This document shows positions 1-5,842 of a DNA stretch of 5,842 nt, piece after piece. The stretch's first letter is position 1; every line of letters begins with the position of its first letter. Position numbers and translations under genes: made by a program. The notes below the pieces were generated by a model. The model saw only the letters and a list, made by a program, of their open reading frames with translations, searched no databases and was not told the origin of the DNA. Source of the DNA: Chitinophagaceae bacterium (lineage in GTDB: Bacteria > Bacteroidota > Bacteroidia > Chitinophagales > Chitinophagaceae); assembly GCA_016786965.1 (NCBI GenBank), contig JAEUVL010000460.1:1-5842 (forward strand), in the 5' to 3' direction.

Positions 1-784
1 AATACTCTATCCTTTCATACTAAGAAGAACGAAGGAGCAGGTGGCGAAAGACCTTCCTGAGAAACAGGAGATGATCCTGTTTTGTGAAATGGAAGAAGAG
101 CAGCGCAATATATATGATGCCTATAGAAATGATTTCCGTAATCAGATACTTGGTACCATAGAAACGCAGGGCATTCAGAAGTCACAACTGACCATTTTAC
201 AGGGATTGATGAAACTCCGGCAGATCTGTGACTCGCCAGCTATACTAAACGAACAGGAAAAATTTGAGAACCATTCCATCAAACTGGATGAACTGGCAAG
301 AGAAATAACGGAAAATATCGGCGATCACAAAGCACTAATATTCTCTCAATTCCTGGGGATGCTGGCTTTAATAAAAGCAAAGCTGGATGAACTGGGTGTG
401 AAGTACGAGTACTTTGACGGTAGCACCTCGGCGCCGGACAGGGAGAAGGCAATACAAAGTTTTCAAAACAGTGATGAAGTACGAGTGTTCCTCATCTCAC
501 TCAAAGCAGGAGGCGTGGGCCTTAACTTAACCGCAGCAGACTATGTGTACATTGTGGATCCCTGGTGGAACCCTGCGGTGGAACAACAGGCCATAGACCG
601 TACGCATCGTATCGGCCAAACCAAGAATATATTTGCCTACCGGATGATCTGTAAAGACACGATTGAAGATAAAATACTGCAACTTCAGGAAAAGAAACGG
701 GCTCTGGCCAAAGACATAATATCCGATGATGCTTCTTTTGTAAAGGCATTGACAAGGGAGGATGTGGAATATCTGTTCAGTTAA
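1..784 (+). CDS. SNF2-family DEAD/DEAH-box helicase, C-terminal part (5' end outside window)
   Basis: This is the C-terminal RecA-like lobe of a SNF2/Swi2-type ATP-dependent DNA translocase. The frame is open from the left edge (first full codon at base 2) and starts with ILYPFILRRTKEQVAKDLP, the conserved junction between the two helicase lobes. The GTG at 41 lies inside this conserved block and is therefore not the true start. In the visible 260 residues, LRQICDSP lies near 72-79, motif IV (KALIFSQF) near 110-117, YFDGSTS near 137-143, motif V (SLKAGGVGLNLTAADYV) near 166-182, DPWWNP near 186-191, and motif VI (QAIDRTHRIGQ) near 196-206 with its two arginines. The frame ends in the usual short helical tail (IEDKILQLQEKKRALAKDII). 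Family members use ATP hydrolysis to move along double-stranded DNA and remodel protein-DNA complexes; the specific role of bacterial members is mostly unknown. No domain is broken. The missing N-terminal lobe, with Walker A and DEAH, should lie upstream. Confidence 0.95.
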   Translation, partial: ILYPFILRRTKEQVAKDLPEKQEMILFCEMEEEQRNIYDAYRNDFRNQILGTIETQGIQKSQLTILQGLMKLRQICDSPAILNEQEKFENHSIKLDELAREITENIGDHKALIFSQFLGMLALIKAKLDELGVKYEYFDGSTSAPDREKAIQSFQNSDEVRVFLISLKAGGVGLNLTAADYVYIVDPWWNPAVEQQAIDRTHRIGQTKNIFAYRMICKDTIEDKILQLQEKKRALAKDIISDDASFVKALTREDVEYLFS

Positions 785-825
785 GAAAATACAATGCGCA
801 CATTGAAATAAGGCAAAAAAGAATC

Positions 826-850
826 TGGCTTGGGATAAAGAATCCAGCCA
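826..850 (+). terminator. Weak hairpin after the helicase gene, possible terminator
   Basis: TGGCT (826-830) pairs with AGCCA (846-850), and GGAT (833-836) pairs with ATCC (842-845), leaving a 2-nt bulge and a 5-nt A-rich loop. It begins about 40 nt after the helicase stop codon. The T-run that would complete a terminator is displaced (a five-T run about 12 nt further on), so the assignment is weak. A smaller perfect inverted repeat, CAATG-CGCA-CATTG, sits at 792-805. One of these may end the helicase transcript before the receptor promoter, but neither is a textbook terminator. Confidence 0.25.
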
Positions 851-962
851 TAGTTTCCAGCTTTTTGCCAGAGAGGCATCATTCATCTGCCCAATCAGCC
901 ATTTCATCGGGTTTTTAGCAAAAAATTGCCCCCTGTCGAAGGTAAATCACTCCGGTTACGTC

Positions 963-970
963 TATTTTCG
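963..970 (+). promoter_or_regulatory. Bacteroidota-type -7 box (TATTTTCG) of the first receptor gene
   Basis: TATTTTCG matches the Bacteroidota -7 consensus TAnnTTTG at all but one position. It starts 27 nt before the ATG at 990, which would put the transcript start about 12-15 nt before the ATG and give a very short leader. The second receptor gene has TACTTTCG at exactly the same distance from its ATG, and both boxes are followed by TA. I could not find a convincing -33 TTTG at the usual spacing, so the call rests on the box and the parallel between the paralogues. Confidence 0.5.
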
Positions 971-989
971 TACACTTATAATATTGAGT

Positions 990-3914
990 ATGAAGCAGAT
1001 TTTTACCTTATCCTTCTTTTTTTTGGCCTTAGTAACATCCGCCCAAGCCCAGAAAGCTGACGGCTCAGTAAAAGGAAAGCTTACAGACACTACGGCCCGT
1101 CAGGCTGTTTCTGAAGCTACGGTCTCAGTGCTGAATACAAAGGACTCTTCCCTCACCACCTTTACCCTGTCGAACAAACAAGGTGTTTTTGAAATAAAGG
1201 GACTCGAACAGGGCAGCTATCAATTGGTAATCACTCATCTTGGGTTTGAAACAGTTAACAAGTCTTTTGCCGTTACTGCTACTGATAAAAATATTGACCT
1301 GGGAAATGTGCAATTGGCAAAAGCCATTAAAACACTTGAAGGCGTGGTAGTAACTAACGATGCGCCAGTAATAATAAAGAATGATACCGTACAATTCCGG
1401 GCAGATGCCTTCAAAACAAAACCGAATGCTACAGTAGAAGACCTGCTGAAAAAAATACCAGGAATGCAGGTGGACAGAAGCGGCAATATAACTGCACAGG
1501 GCGAAACCGTGCAAAAAGTGTATGTGGATGGTAAAGAATTCTTCGGGAATGATCCCAAATTGGCTACCAAAAACCTTACGGCCGATATGGTAGAAAGTGT
1601 ACAGGTATTTGATGATATGAGTGAGCAGGCCAAGTTTACCAAGATCGACGATGGCAGCAAAACGAAAGCAGTTAATATCAAGCTGAAAAAAGACAGGAAT
1701 AAAGGCGTATTTGGTAGAGCGTTGGCTGCTGGTGGTGACCAGGGCCGCTATGAAGGAAACCTAAGCTTCAACAAATTCAACGGCAACCAGCGGATATCCG
1801 TCTTGTTCAATGCGAACAATATCAACAAACAAGGATTCTCTTTTTCAGACATCATTAGCTCCATGGGAGGGTTTAGCGCCATGAGCGGTGGTGGCAACTC
1901 CGGCGGTGGCGGAAGTTTTGGAGGAGGCGGTGGTGGTATGGGAGGTATGCAAATGGCTTCTACCCGCGGTGGCGGCGGAGCCGGCATGTTTGGGATCGGC
2001 TCCGGATCAACGGGTATAACCAGGTCGCTTTCCGCCGGGTTGAATTTCAACAATGAATTCGGAACTAAAGTAAAAGTGAGCGGCAGTTATTTCCTGTCTG
2101 ATGCCAATACAGAGCAGGACCAAAATACATTTCGTCAAACTTTTTTCCCCTCTGATTCTGTTGCGTTAATGACAAAAAGCAGCTTTTCAAACAACAAGAA
2201 TCAAAACCATCGTTTCAATGTACGATTTGAATACCAGATCGACTCCATGCATTCGATACTATACACTCCAAGCCTTACACTGCAGCATTCAGAGAACTAC
2301 AGTGATGACAGCTCTTCTACTATTTCTCAAACACCATTGCAGCAATACCTTGCACTTACAAGCAAATCGACCTATACCAATGAAAGAGATGGTCTGAACC
2401 TGAACAATAATTTTCTTTTCAGGAAAAAATTCGGGAAAGCCGGGCGAACCATTACCCTTGGTTGGTCCAATACCTATGGGGAAAGCGAAAGTGAAGGATA
2501 CAGTATTGCCCCGCTTAGTTTCTTTAAACCAGATGGCACCATATCAGGATCAAGCAATCAGAATCAGCAAAACCTGCAAGAGACCAATACCCGTAATAAT
2601 GTGGTAAGCCTTTCCTATACAGAACCAATAGGTAAGAACAAAGTGCTTGAATTTAATTATGCTTACACTAACAACGCCAGTACTTCTGACCGAAAAACGT
2701 TTAATTATAATATCGGCACCGGCAAATATGACCTGGCCAACCTGCTGCTGACCAATAGCTTTGAAAACACTTTCCTCGCCAATCGTTTTGGAACTAATTT
2801 CCGTGTGCAGGAAAAAAAATATAACTATCAGTTAGGAATAGGAGTGCAGCGGGCCACATTGACCAGCGATAGCTACCAGGCAATGACTGGTAAAGATTCG
2901 GTGTCGCAACAGAGCTATACCAACTTTTTTCCGCAGGCCAGCTTTAACTGGACGCCCAGCAGAACAAAAGGTATACGCATTAACTACCGCGGACGAACTA
3001 ATCAACCTTCAGTATCACAATTACAAAATGTCCTCGATTTCTCCAATCCGCTTTATGTAAAAACGGGTAATCCTGAACTGAACCAGGAGTTCACTCATAA
3101 TTTTAACTTAGGCTATAACTCATTCAATATTCTTACGTTTAAATTCATTGCTGCTAACATCAGCTTCAGCACTACACAGAATAAAATTGTAAACAGTATT
3201 GACACAATTAACAGCAGGGTGCAATTGGCCAAGCCAGTGAATTTGGATGGCGCTTATACCACTACAGCCTTTTTTACTGTAGGGATACCTTTCAAAAACC
3301 CTAAGCTGAAAGGCTCAAGCCTCAACTTCACAACAGTGGGAGTGTTCAACCGGGATGTAAGTGAGCTATACAAGCAAAAGAATATCGGCAATACCATGAC
3401 GCTGACACAAACTGCCGGTGCCAACTTTAGCCTGAAAGAGAAATGGGATATCTCTTTTAACGGAAGCGTTTCTTATAATACGATCAAATATTCTGTGAAC
3501 ACAACACAAAATGAAAATTACCTTTCTCAAACATACTCTGCAGATGTATCTTATACTTTTAAAAAGCCATCGATCATTCTCAGCACCGATTTTGATTATT
3601 ATGTAAACTCCGGTCGTGCCAACGGGTTTAATCAAAGCATACCCCTTTGGAATGCCAGTATCAGCAAGCAGGTTTTCAAAAAGAAAAATGCCGAAGTGAA
3701 ATTATCAGTAAACGATATCCTGAATCAGAACCAGAGCATCACCCGCAATACCGGAGATAACTATTTTGAAGATGTGAGCAGTGTAGTGTTGAAACGTTAT
3801 TTCATGGTAAGCTTCCTGTTCAATCTGAATAAGATGGGCGGGAAAGGCCAACAGGGCATGCCCGGTATGCCACGCTTCATGGAAAGGAATATGCGAAATA
3901 TAAGGATGTATTAA
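990..3914 (+). CDS. TonB-dependent-receptor-like outer membrane beta-barrel protein (974 aa)
   Basis: This is a complete outer-membrane receptor of the Bacteroidota beta-barrel family (carboxypeptidase-regulatory-like domain, plug, then an OMP_b-brl_3-type barrel). ATG 990 is chosen over TTG 984 because it begins a clean signal peptide (MKQIF, then a Phe/Leu-rich core) with likely cleavage at A20|Q21 and fits the promoter spacing. Residues about 25-110 form the regulatory-like beta-sandwich (KDSSLTTFTLSNKQGVFEIK, then GSYQLVITHLGFE). Residues about 116-235 form the plug, with NATVEDLLKKIPGMQVD, the family block VDGKEFFGNDPK at 179-190, and VNIKLKKD before the barrel. The rest is strand-rich barrel sequence with alternating aromatic residues. 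Two oddities are a Gly/Met-rich stretch at about 292-342 and a Met-rich tail after the last barrel strand (947-974). Such proteins usually take up nutrients using TonB energy, or serve as outer-membrane beta-barrels of unknown cargo. The substrate cannot be read here and no SusD partner is visible. A hairpin terminator follows 25 nt after the stop. Confidence 0.93.
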   Translation: MKQIFTLSFFFLALVTSAQAQKADGSVKGKLTDTTARQAVSEATVSVLNTKDSSLTTFTLSNKQGVFEIKGLEQGSYQLVITHLGFETVNKSFAVTATDKNIDLGNVQLAKAIKTLEGVVVTNDAPVIIKNDTVQFRADAFKTKPNATVEDLLKKIPGMQVDRSGNITAQGETVQKVYVDGKEFFGNDPKLATKNLTADMVESVQVFDDMSEQAKFTKIDDGSKTKAVNIKLKKDRNKGVFGRALAAGGDQGRYEGNLSFNKFNGNQRISVLFNANNINKQGFSFSDIISSMGGFSAMSGGGNSGGGGSFGGGGGGMGGMQMASTRGGGGAGMFGIGSGSTGITRSLSAGLNFNNEFGTKVKVSGSYFLSDANTEQDQNTFRQTFFPSDSVALMTKSSFSNNKNQNHRFNVRFEYQIDSMHSILYTPSLTLQHSENYSDDSSSTISQTPLQQYLALTSKSTYTNERDGLNLNNNFLFRKKFGKAGRTITLGWSNTYGESESEGYSIAPLSFFKPDGTISGSSNQNQQNLQETNTRNNVVSLSYTEPIGKNKVLEFNYAYTNNASTSDRKTFNYNIGTGKYDLANLLLTNSFENTFLANRFGTNFRVQEKKYNYQLGIGVQRATLTSDSYQAMTGKDSVSQQSYTNFFPQASFNWTPSRTKGIRINYRGRTNQPSVSQLQNVLDFSNPLYVKTGNPELNQEFTHNFNLGYNSFNILTFKFIAANISFSTTQNKIVNSIDTINSRVQLAKPVNLDGAYTTTAFFTVGIPFKNPKLKGSSLNFTTVGVFNRDVSELYKQKNIGNTMTLTQTAGANFSLKEKWDISFNGSVSYNTIKYSVNTTQNENYLSQTYSADVSYTFKKPSIILSTDFDYYVNSGRANGFNQSIPLWNASISKQVFKKKNAEVKLSVNDILNQNQSITRNTGDNYFEDVSSVVLKRYFMVSFLFNLNKMGGKGQQGMPGMPRFMERNMRNIRMY
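1863..2015 (+). repeat. Gly/Met-rich low-complexity segment inside the first receptor
   Basis: Codons for residues about 292-342 are dominated by GGN (Gly), with interspersed ATG (Met), Ser and a few aromatic residues; examples are SGGGGSFGGGGGGMGGMQM and RGGGGAGMFGIGSGSTG. The reading frame is intact and normal barrel sequence resumes straight after (LSAGLNFNNEFG). Its place, early in the barrel between strand-like blocks, suggests a flexible extracellular or periplasmic loop. Related proteins of this phylum can carry similar glycine-rich loops, so it may be a family trait and not a local event. Confidence 0.75.
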
Positions 3915-3939
3915 GGCTATACTGAACGACAGAAAACAG

Positions 3940-3973
3940 AAGGTCCCTTTTTGCCGCAGGCAGAAGGGACCTT
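3940..3973 (+). terminator. Strong hairpin terminator, probably bidirectional
   Basis: AAGGTCCCTT (3940-3949) is perfectly complementary to AAGGGACCTT (3964-3973). Inside, TGCC (3952-3955) pairs with GGCA (3959-3962) around a GCA loop, separated from the long stem by a small internal loop. On the + strand the stem is followed by TCTTT, which suits termination of the receptor gene, whose stop is 25 nt before the stem. On the - strand it is followed by CTGTTTTCTG, so it could also end transcription of the small convergent frame that stops at 4070. Confidence 0.85.
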
Positions 3974-4069
3974 TCTTTATGTGTTAGGGGATAGTAAGTA
4001 TAAACAATTGCAAAAAATCGCTTAAATGGTCATAAGTCAATGCCTATTAAAAGGAAAGTGATGGTATCC

Positions 4070-4228
4070 TTATTTTCTTCGCTGGTAGGCAGTAGCTGCC
4101 GGAGACGAACCTGAAATAAAAACAGCCAGTACAGACTTCAACAAACGGAAAAAGTTCAAAGATGGTTTGTAATAATGGCGGTAGATCTTCGCTTCTTCAT
4201 GGTGGTGGGTGAGCCCTTTGCTTTTCAT
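4070..4228 (-). CDS. Small hypothetical protein, 52 aa, His-rich N-terminus
   Basis: This - strand frame runs from ATG (complement of 4226-4228) to TAA (complement of 4070-4072). The product begins MKSKGLTHHHEEAKIYRHYY, continues KPSLNFFRLLKSVLAVFISG, and ends SSPAATAYQRRK. I do not recognise a family. Visible traits are a His-His-His-Glu-Glu cluster at 8-12, several Tyr/His residues at 16-20, a moderately hydrophobic stretch at about 24-39 that is short for a membrane helix, and a basic C-terminus. Support for a real gene: it fills an otherwise empty gap of about 420 bp between convergent and divergent neighbours, has an AT-rich leader before its ATG as is common in this phylum, and points at a hairpin that could terminate both genes. 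Against it: the frame is short, has no clear -7 box and no recognised homologue. It could be a chance frame. Confidence 0.42.
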   Translation of the reverse strand: MKSKGLTHHHEEAKIYRHYYKPSLNFFRLLKSVLAVFISGSSPAATAYQRRK

Positions 4229-4333
4229 AGTGTTATTAATTTATACAGGGTTAACGAATAGAATCCTATTAAAAGTATGTAATAAAAGTAAAAAGTAATA
4301 ATATTGAGCCCTGTTATTAACCCGTTAAATCCA
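4229..4333. promoter_or_regulatory. AT-rich divergent intergenic region with short repeated elements
   Basis: This stretch separates the small - strand frame from the secreted-protein gene and should hold both promoters. It has three copies of AAAAGTA (4271, 4284, 4291), two copies of TGTTATTAA (4231-4239 and 4312-4320), and an inverted pair ACAGGG (4245-4250) / CCCTGT (4309-4314), backed by GGGTTAA (4248-4254) / TTAACCC (4317-4323). TAATATTG (4299-4306) is one mismatch from the TAnnTTTG -7 box and would suit the + strand gene. On the - strand each AAAAGTA reads TACTTTT; the copy at 4271-4277 extends to TACTTTTA, also one mismatch from that box. None of these is decisive. Confidence 0.35.
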
Positions 4334-4930
4334 ATGCAGATGACGAAATCCGTAAAATCACTTGTGCTGATTACTATTTCCGCCTTTATTTTTAATCTTA
4401 CTCACGCCCAGTTAAAACTACCATCCATAAATGGAGTGGCCGCCGACGTAAAAAAAGTAATTGAAGATTACCCAAACCGGTTCATTAATCTTATGGGAGA
4501 AGTGATAACGGAGAATGCGCAATCTACCGACTATGAATGCAACTTTAAGGTGAACGGTGCTGAAGAAGCTGTAATTACCCGCTACTCTGCTAAAAAAGAA
4601 GTATGCAGTTGGGAAGCGGTGATGCTGACCACTGAAAATTTTGAGAAGGCCAAGCAAAAATTTAAGTCACTATTTAATCAACTCAATAATCTTTCGGTGA
4701 ACGTAGGCGAGGCAAAGAATTTTCATCTGAAGGGGAAATATGAAATACCCGCAGAATCGATAAAATTCACCTCTGTTGTATTCTCGTTTGACCCAGAGAA
4801 TGATGCAGTAAAGAAGATCAGGGTAGAAGTAGCCCTGCAATACTATGCACCAATGGACTGGAAAGTAAAAGTATTGGTGTACGACAAGGACCGGGAGGAT
4901 GATGAAAGAGGGGCTACGAAAGAGGAGTAA
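4334..4930 (+). CDS. Small secreted protein of unknown function
   Basis: The product is an exported protein of about 196-198 residues that I do not recognise. In-frame starts are TTG 4304, ATG 4334 and ATG 4340. The two ATGs are preferred because they put a standard signal peptide at the N-terminus: MTKSVKS, then a hydrophobic core (LVLITISAFIFNL), then THA|Q with likely cleavage after Ala. No lipobox cysteine is present, so it should be soluble in the periplasm or secreted. Counting from ATG 4340, the mature part has a DYPNRFINLMGEVI block (43-56), two cysteines at 67 and 89 that could form one disulphide, an amphipathic helix (ENFEKAKQKFKSLFNQLNNL, about 99-118), then strand-like segments (KFTSVVFSF, KKIRVEVALQYY, DWKVKVLVYD) and a charged tail (182-196). 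It stands alone on the + strand between two paralogous receptors, with its own upstream region. Any functional link to them is inferred only from position. Confidence 0.85.
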   Translation: MQMTKSVKSLVLITISAFIFNLTHAQLKLPSINGVAADVKKVIEDYPNRFINLMGEVITENAQSTDYECNFKVNGAEEAVITRYSAKKEVCSWEAVMLTTENFEKAKQKFKSLFNQLNNLSVNVGEAKNFHLKGKYEIPAESIKFTSVVFSFDPENDAVKKIRVEVALQYYAPMDWKVKVLVYDKDREDDERGATKEE

Positions 4931-5021
4931 TGAACAGGCAGCAAAGGATACGGAACGATGAAGTATGGATGTTTTTCAAAATAGGGGCTTCCATTCCTAA
5001 ACTACAAAACGGCGACCTGTT

Positions 5022-5049
5022 GGTTGAGAATATACCATATTCTTTAACC
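5022..5049 (+). terminator. AT-rich hairpin between the secreted-protein gene and the second receptor
   Basis: AGAATAT (5027-5033) pairs perfectly with ATATTCT (5037-5043) around an ACC loop. A G-T pair and GGTT/AACC (5022-5025 with 5046-5049) extend the stem with a 1-nt bulge. It lies about 92 nt after the secreted-protein stop and 53 nt before the next promoter-like box. No clean T-run follows, so it may be a weak terminator or a regulatory palindrome. Confidence 0.35.
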
Positions 5050-5101
5050 TTGATTAACATTAAACAAAGCCCTTTTAACCCATATTCCGCTTTGCTAAGA
5101 A

Positions 5102-5109
5102 TACTTTCG
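5102..5109 (+). promoter_or_regulatory. Bacteroidota-type -7 box (TACTTTCG) of the second receptor gene
   Basis: TACTTTCG differs from TAnnTTTG only in the seventh base and from the box of the first receptor (TATTTTCG) in one base. It starts 27 nt before the ATG at 5129, exactly as in the first receptor gene, and is again followed by TA. A TTTG is present at 5091-5094, but too close to act as the -33 element. The box would give a leader of about a dozen bases. Confidence 0.5.
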
Positions 5110-5128
5110 TAGCCGAAATGAATGAGCT

Positions 5129-5842
5129 ATGAGAAAAATCTTCCTGATTTTATTATCGATCAGTATTTCTATAACATTGCTGGCGCAAAAAAATGGTACT
5201 GTTAAAGGAATTGCTTTTGACACCATTAGCAAACAACCGGTGGCGGGCGCCACAGTGACAGTGCTCGAACGAAAGGACTCTTCACTCGTCACCTTCACGA
5301 TGACCAGCAATGAAGGTCGCTTTGAATTAAAAGGCCTCGCCAATGGTGATTACCGGCTTATGATCAGTCATGTGAATTATCACAACAGCAATAAATACTT
5401 TACTATCAATGATATAAATAAGAATGCAGAATTGGGAAACCTGGCCCTGAGTGATAAAACGAAAGTACTGGAGGAGGTAGTGCTCTCTGCAGAAGCTCCA
5501 CCCATTACTTTGATAAACGATACCATACAATATAATGCCGGTTCATTCAAAACACCACCTAATGCCAGTGTAGAACAGCTGCTAAAAAAACTGCCCGGGG
5601 TAAAAGTAGAAAAAGACGGTACTATAAAAGCACAGGGAGAAAAAGTAACCAAGGTGTTGGTGGATGGGAAAGAATTTTTTGGTAATGACCCCAAAGTAGC
5701 TACTAAGAATTTACCTGCAGATGCTGTTGATAAAGTGCAGGTGTATGACAAACAAAGCGACCAGGCACAACTCACAGGCTTTGAAGATGGTAACTATGAA
5801 AAAACGATCAACCTGAAACTAAAAAAGGATAAAAAGAAGGGG
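5129..5842 (+). CDS. Second TonB-dependent-receptor-like protein, N-terminal part (3' end outside window)
   Basis: The frame opens at ATG 5129 and stays open for 238 codons to the right edge. Other nearby ATGs fail: 5118 hits a stop at once and 5122 is in another frame. The signal peptide MRKIFLILLSISISITLLA is followed by Q20, a likely A|Q cleavage site. Residues about 23-110 are the carboxypeptidase-regulatory-like domain (KDSSLVTFTMTSNEGRFELK, NGDYRLMISHVNY). Residues from about 115 form the plug, with NASVEQLLKKLPGVKVEKDG, the family block VDGKEFFGNDPKVATKNL starting at 178, and INLKLKKDKKKG at the edge, where the barrel should begin. It aligns from end to end with the same part of the first receptor, roughly half identical by eye, with near-identity in the VDGKEFFGNDPK block. 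It is therefore a same-family paralogue expected to reach 900 or more residues. Role and location should match: outer membrane, substrate unknown. Confidence 0.93.
   Translation, partial: MRKIFLILLSISISITLLAQKNGTVKGIAFDTISKQPVAGATVTVLERKDSSLVTFTMTSNEGRFELKGLANGDYRLMISHVNYHNSNKYFTINDINKNAELGNLALSDKTKVLEEVVLSAEAPPITLINDTIQYNAGSFKTPPNASVEQLLKKLPGVKVEKDGTIKAQGEKVTKVLVDGKEFFGNDPKVATKNLPADAVDKVQVYDKQSDQAQLTGFEDGNYEKTINLKLKKDKKKG

Noticed and set aside
41..43. GTG as start codon of the helicase fragment.
   Set aside because: The frame continues upstream to the window edge through the conserved PFILRRTKEQV block, so the gene is truncated by the window and does not start at this GTG.
527..907. A 126-codon - strand frame beginning MKWLIGQMNDASLAKSW in the gap after the helicase gene.
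   Set aside because: Two thirds of it is antisense to strongly conserved helicase motifs V and VI, the product is Cys/Phe-rich with no family resemblance, and no promoter or leader is evident.
1748..2053. A - strand frame encoding a Pro-rich product (runs of Pro).
   Set aside because: It is the antisense reading of the Gly-rich codons of the first receptor: GGN read backwards gives NCC and CCN codons.
978..4308. An 11-base match ATAATATTGAG before the first receptor (978-988) and before the secreted-protein gene (4298-4308).
   Set aside because: A few 11-base matches are expected by chance in an AT-rich window of this size, and the distances to the start codons differ.
4930..5112. A 60-codon + strand frame whose ATG overlaps the stop codon of the secreted-protein gene by one base and follows a purine-rich AGAGGAG.
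   Set aside because: The purine run is only two bases from the ATG, the product has no recognisable features, and the frame runs through the AT-rich hairpin and ends inside the promoter region of the second receptor. A chance frame in intergenic DNA is more likely.
5380..5775. A 131-codon - strand frame near the right edge, similar to another - strand frame at 1235-1681.
   Set aside because: Both are antisense shadows of the plug domains of the two paralogous receptors. Their similarity to each other only reflects that paralogy.

Overview
This window looks like a chromosomal segment of a Bacteroidota bacterium, most likely a Chitinophagaceae-type member. The reasons are two outer-membrane receptors of the beta-barrel family typical of that phylum, signal peptides cut at an Ala|Gln junction, start codons without a Shine-Dalgarno sequence, and TAnnTTTG-like -7 boxes in place of sigma70-type promoters. 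No mobile element, CRISPR array, tRNA or rRNA was seen. The identification rests on recognising sequence features, not on database searches.

Layout from left to right on the + strand: (1) the 3' end of a SNF2-family helicase gene, cut by the left edge and stopping at 784; (2) a gap of about 200 bp with a weak hairpin and the promoter of the next gene; (3) a complete gene (990-3914) for a 974-residue TonB-dependent-receptor-like protein with a signal peptide, carboxypeptidase-regulatory-like domain, plug and barrel, plus a Gly/Met-rich insertion and a Met-rich tail; (4) a strong hairpin terminator at 3940-3973 that could work in both directions; (5) a 52-codon open frame on the - strand (4228-4070), convergent with the receptor gene and a plausible small gene; (6) a divergent AT-rich region; (7) a gene (4334-4930) for a small secreted protein of unknown function; (8) a gap of about 200 bp with an AT-rich hairpin and a promoter-like box; (9) the 5' part of a second receptor gene (5129 to the right edge), clearly a paralogue of the first. 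It has no stop in the window, so a search for closed reading frames would miss it.

The central theme is a pair of same-strand paralogous outer-membrane receptors with a small exported protein between them. Each receptor appears to have its own promoter, with the same box at the same distance (27 nt) from the ATG. No SusD-like lipoprotein, TonB/ExbB/ExbD gene or anti-sigma/sigma pair is visible, so the substrate cannot be named. The helicase seems unrelated in function. I see no convincing undescribed system. The points most worth checking are the small - strand frame, the secreted protein between the receptors, and the Gly/Met-rich segments of the first receptor.
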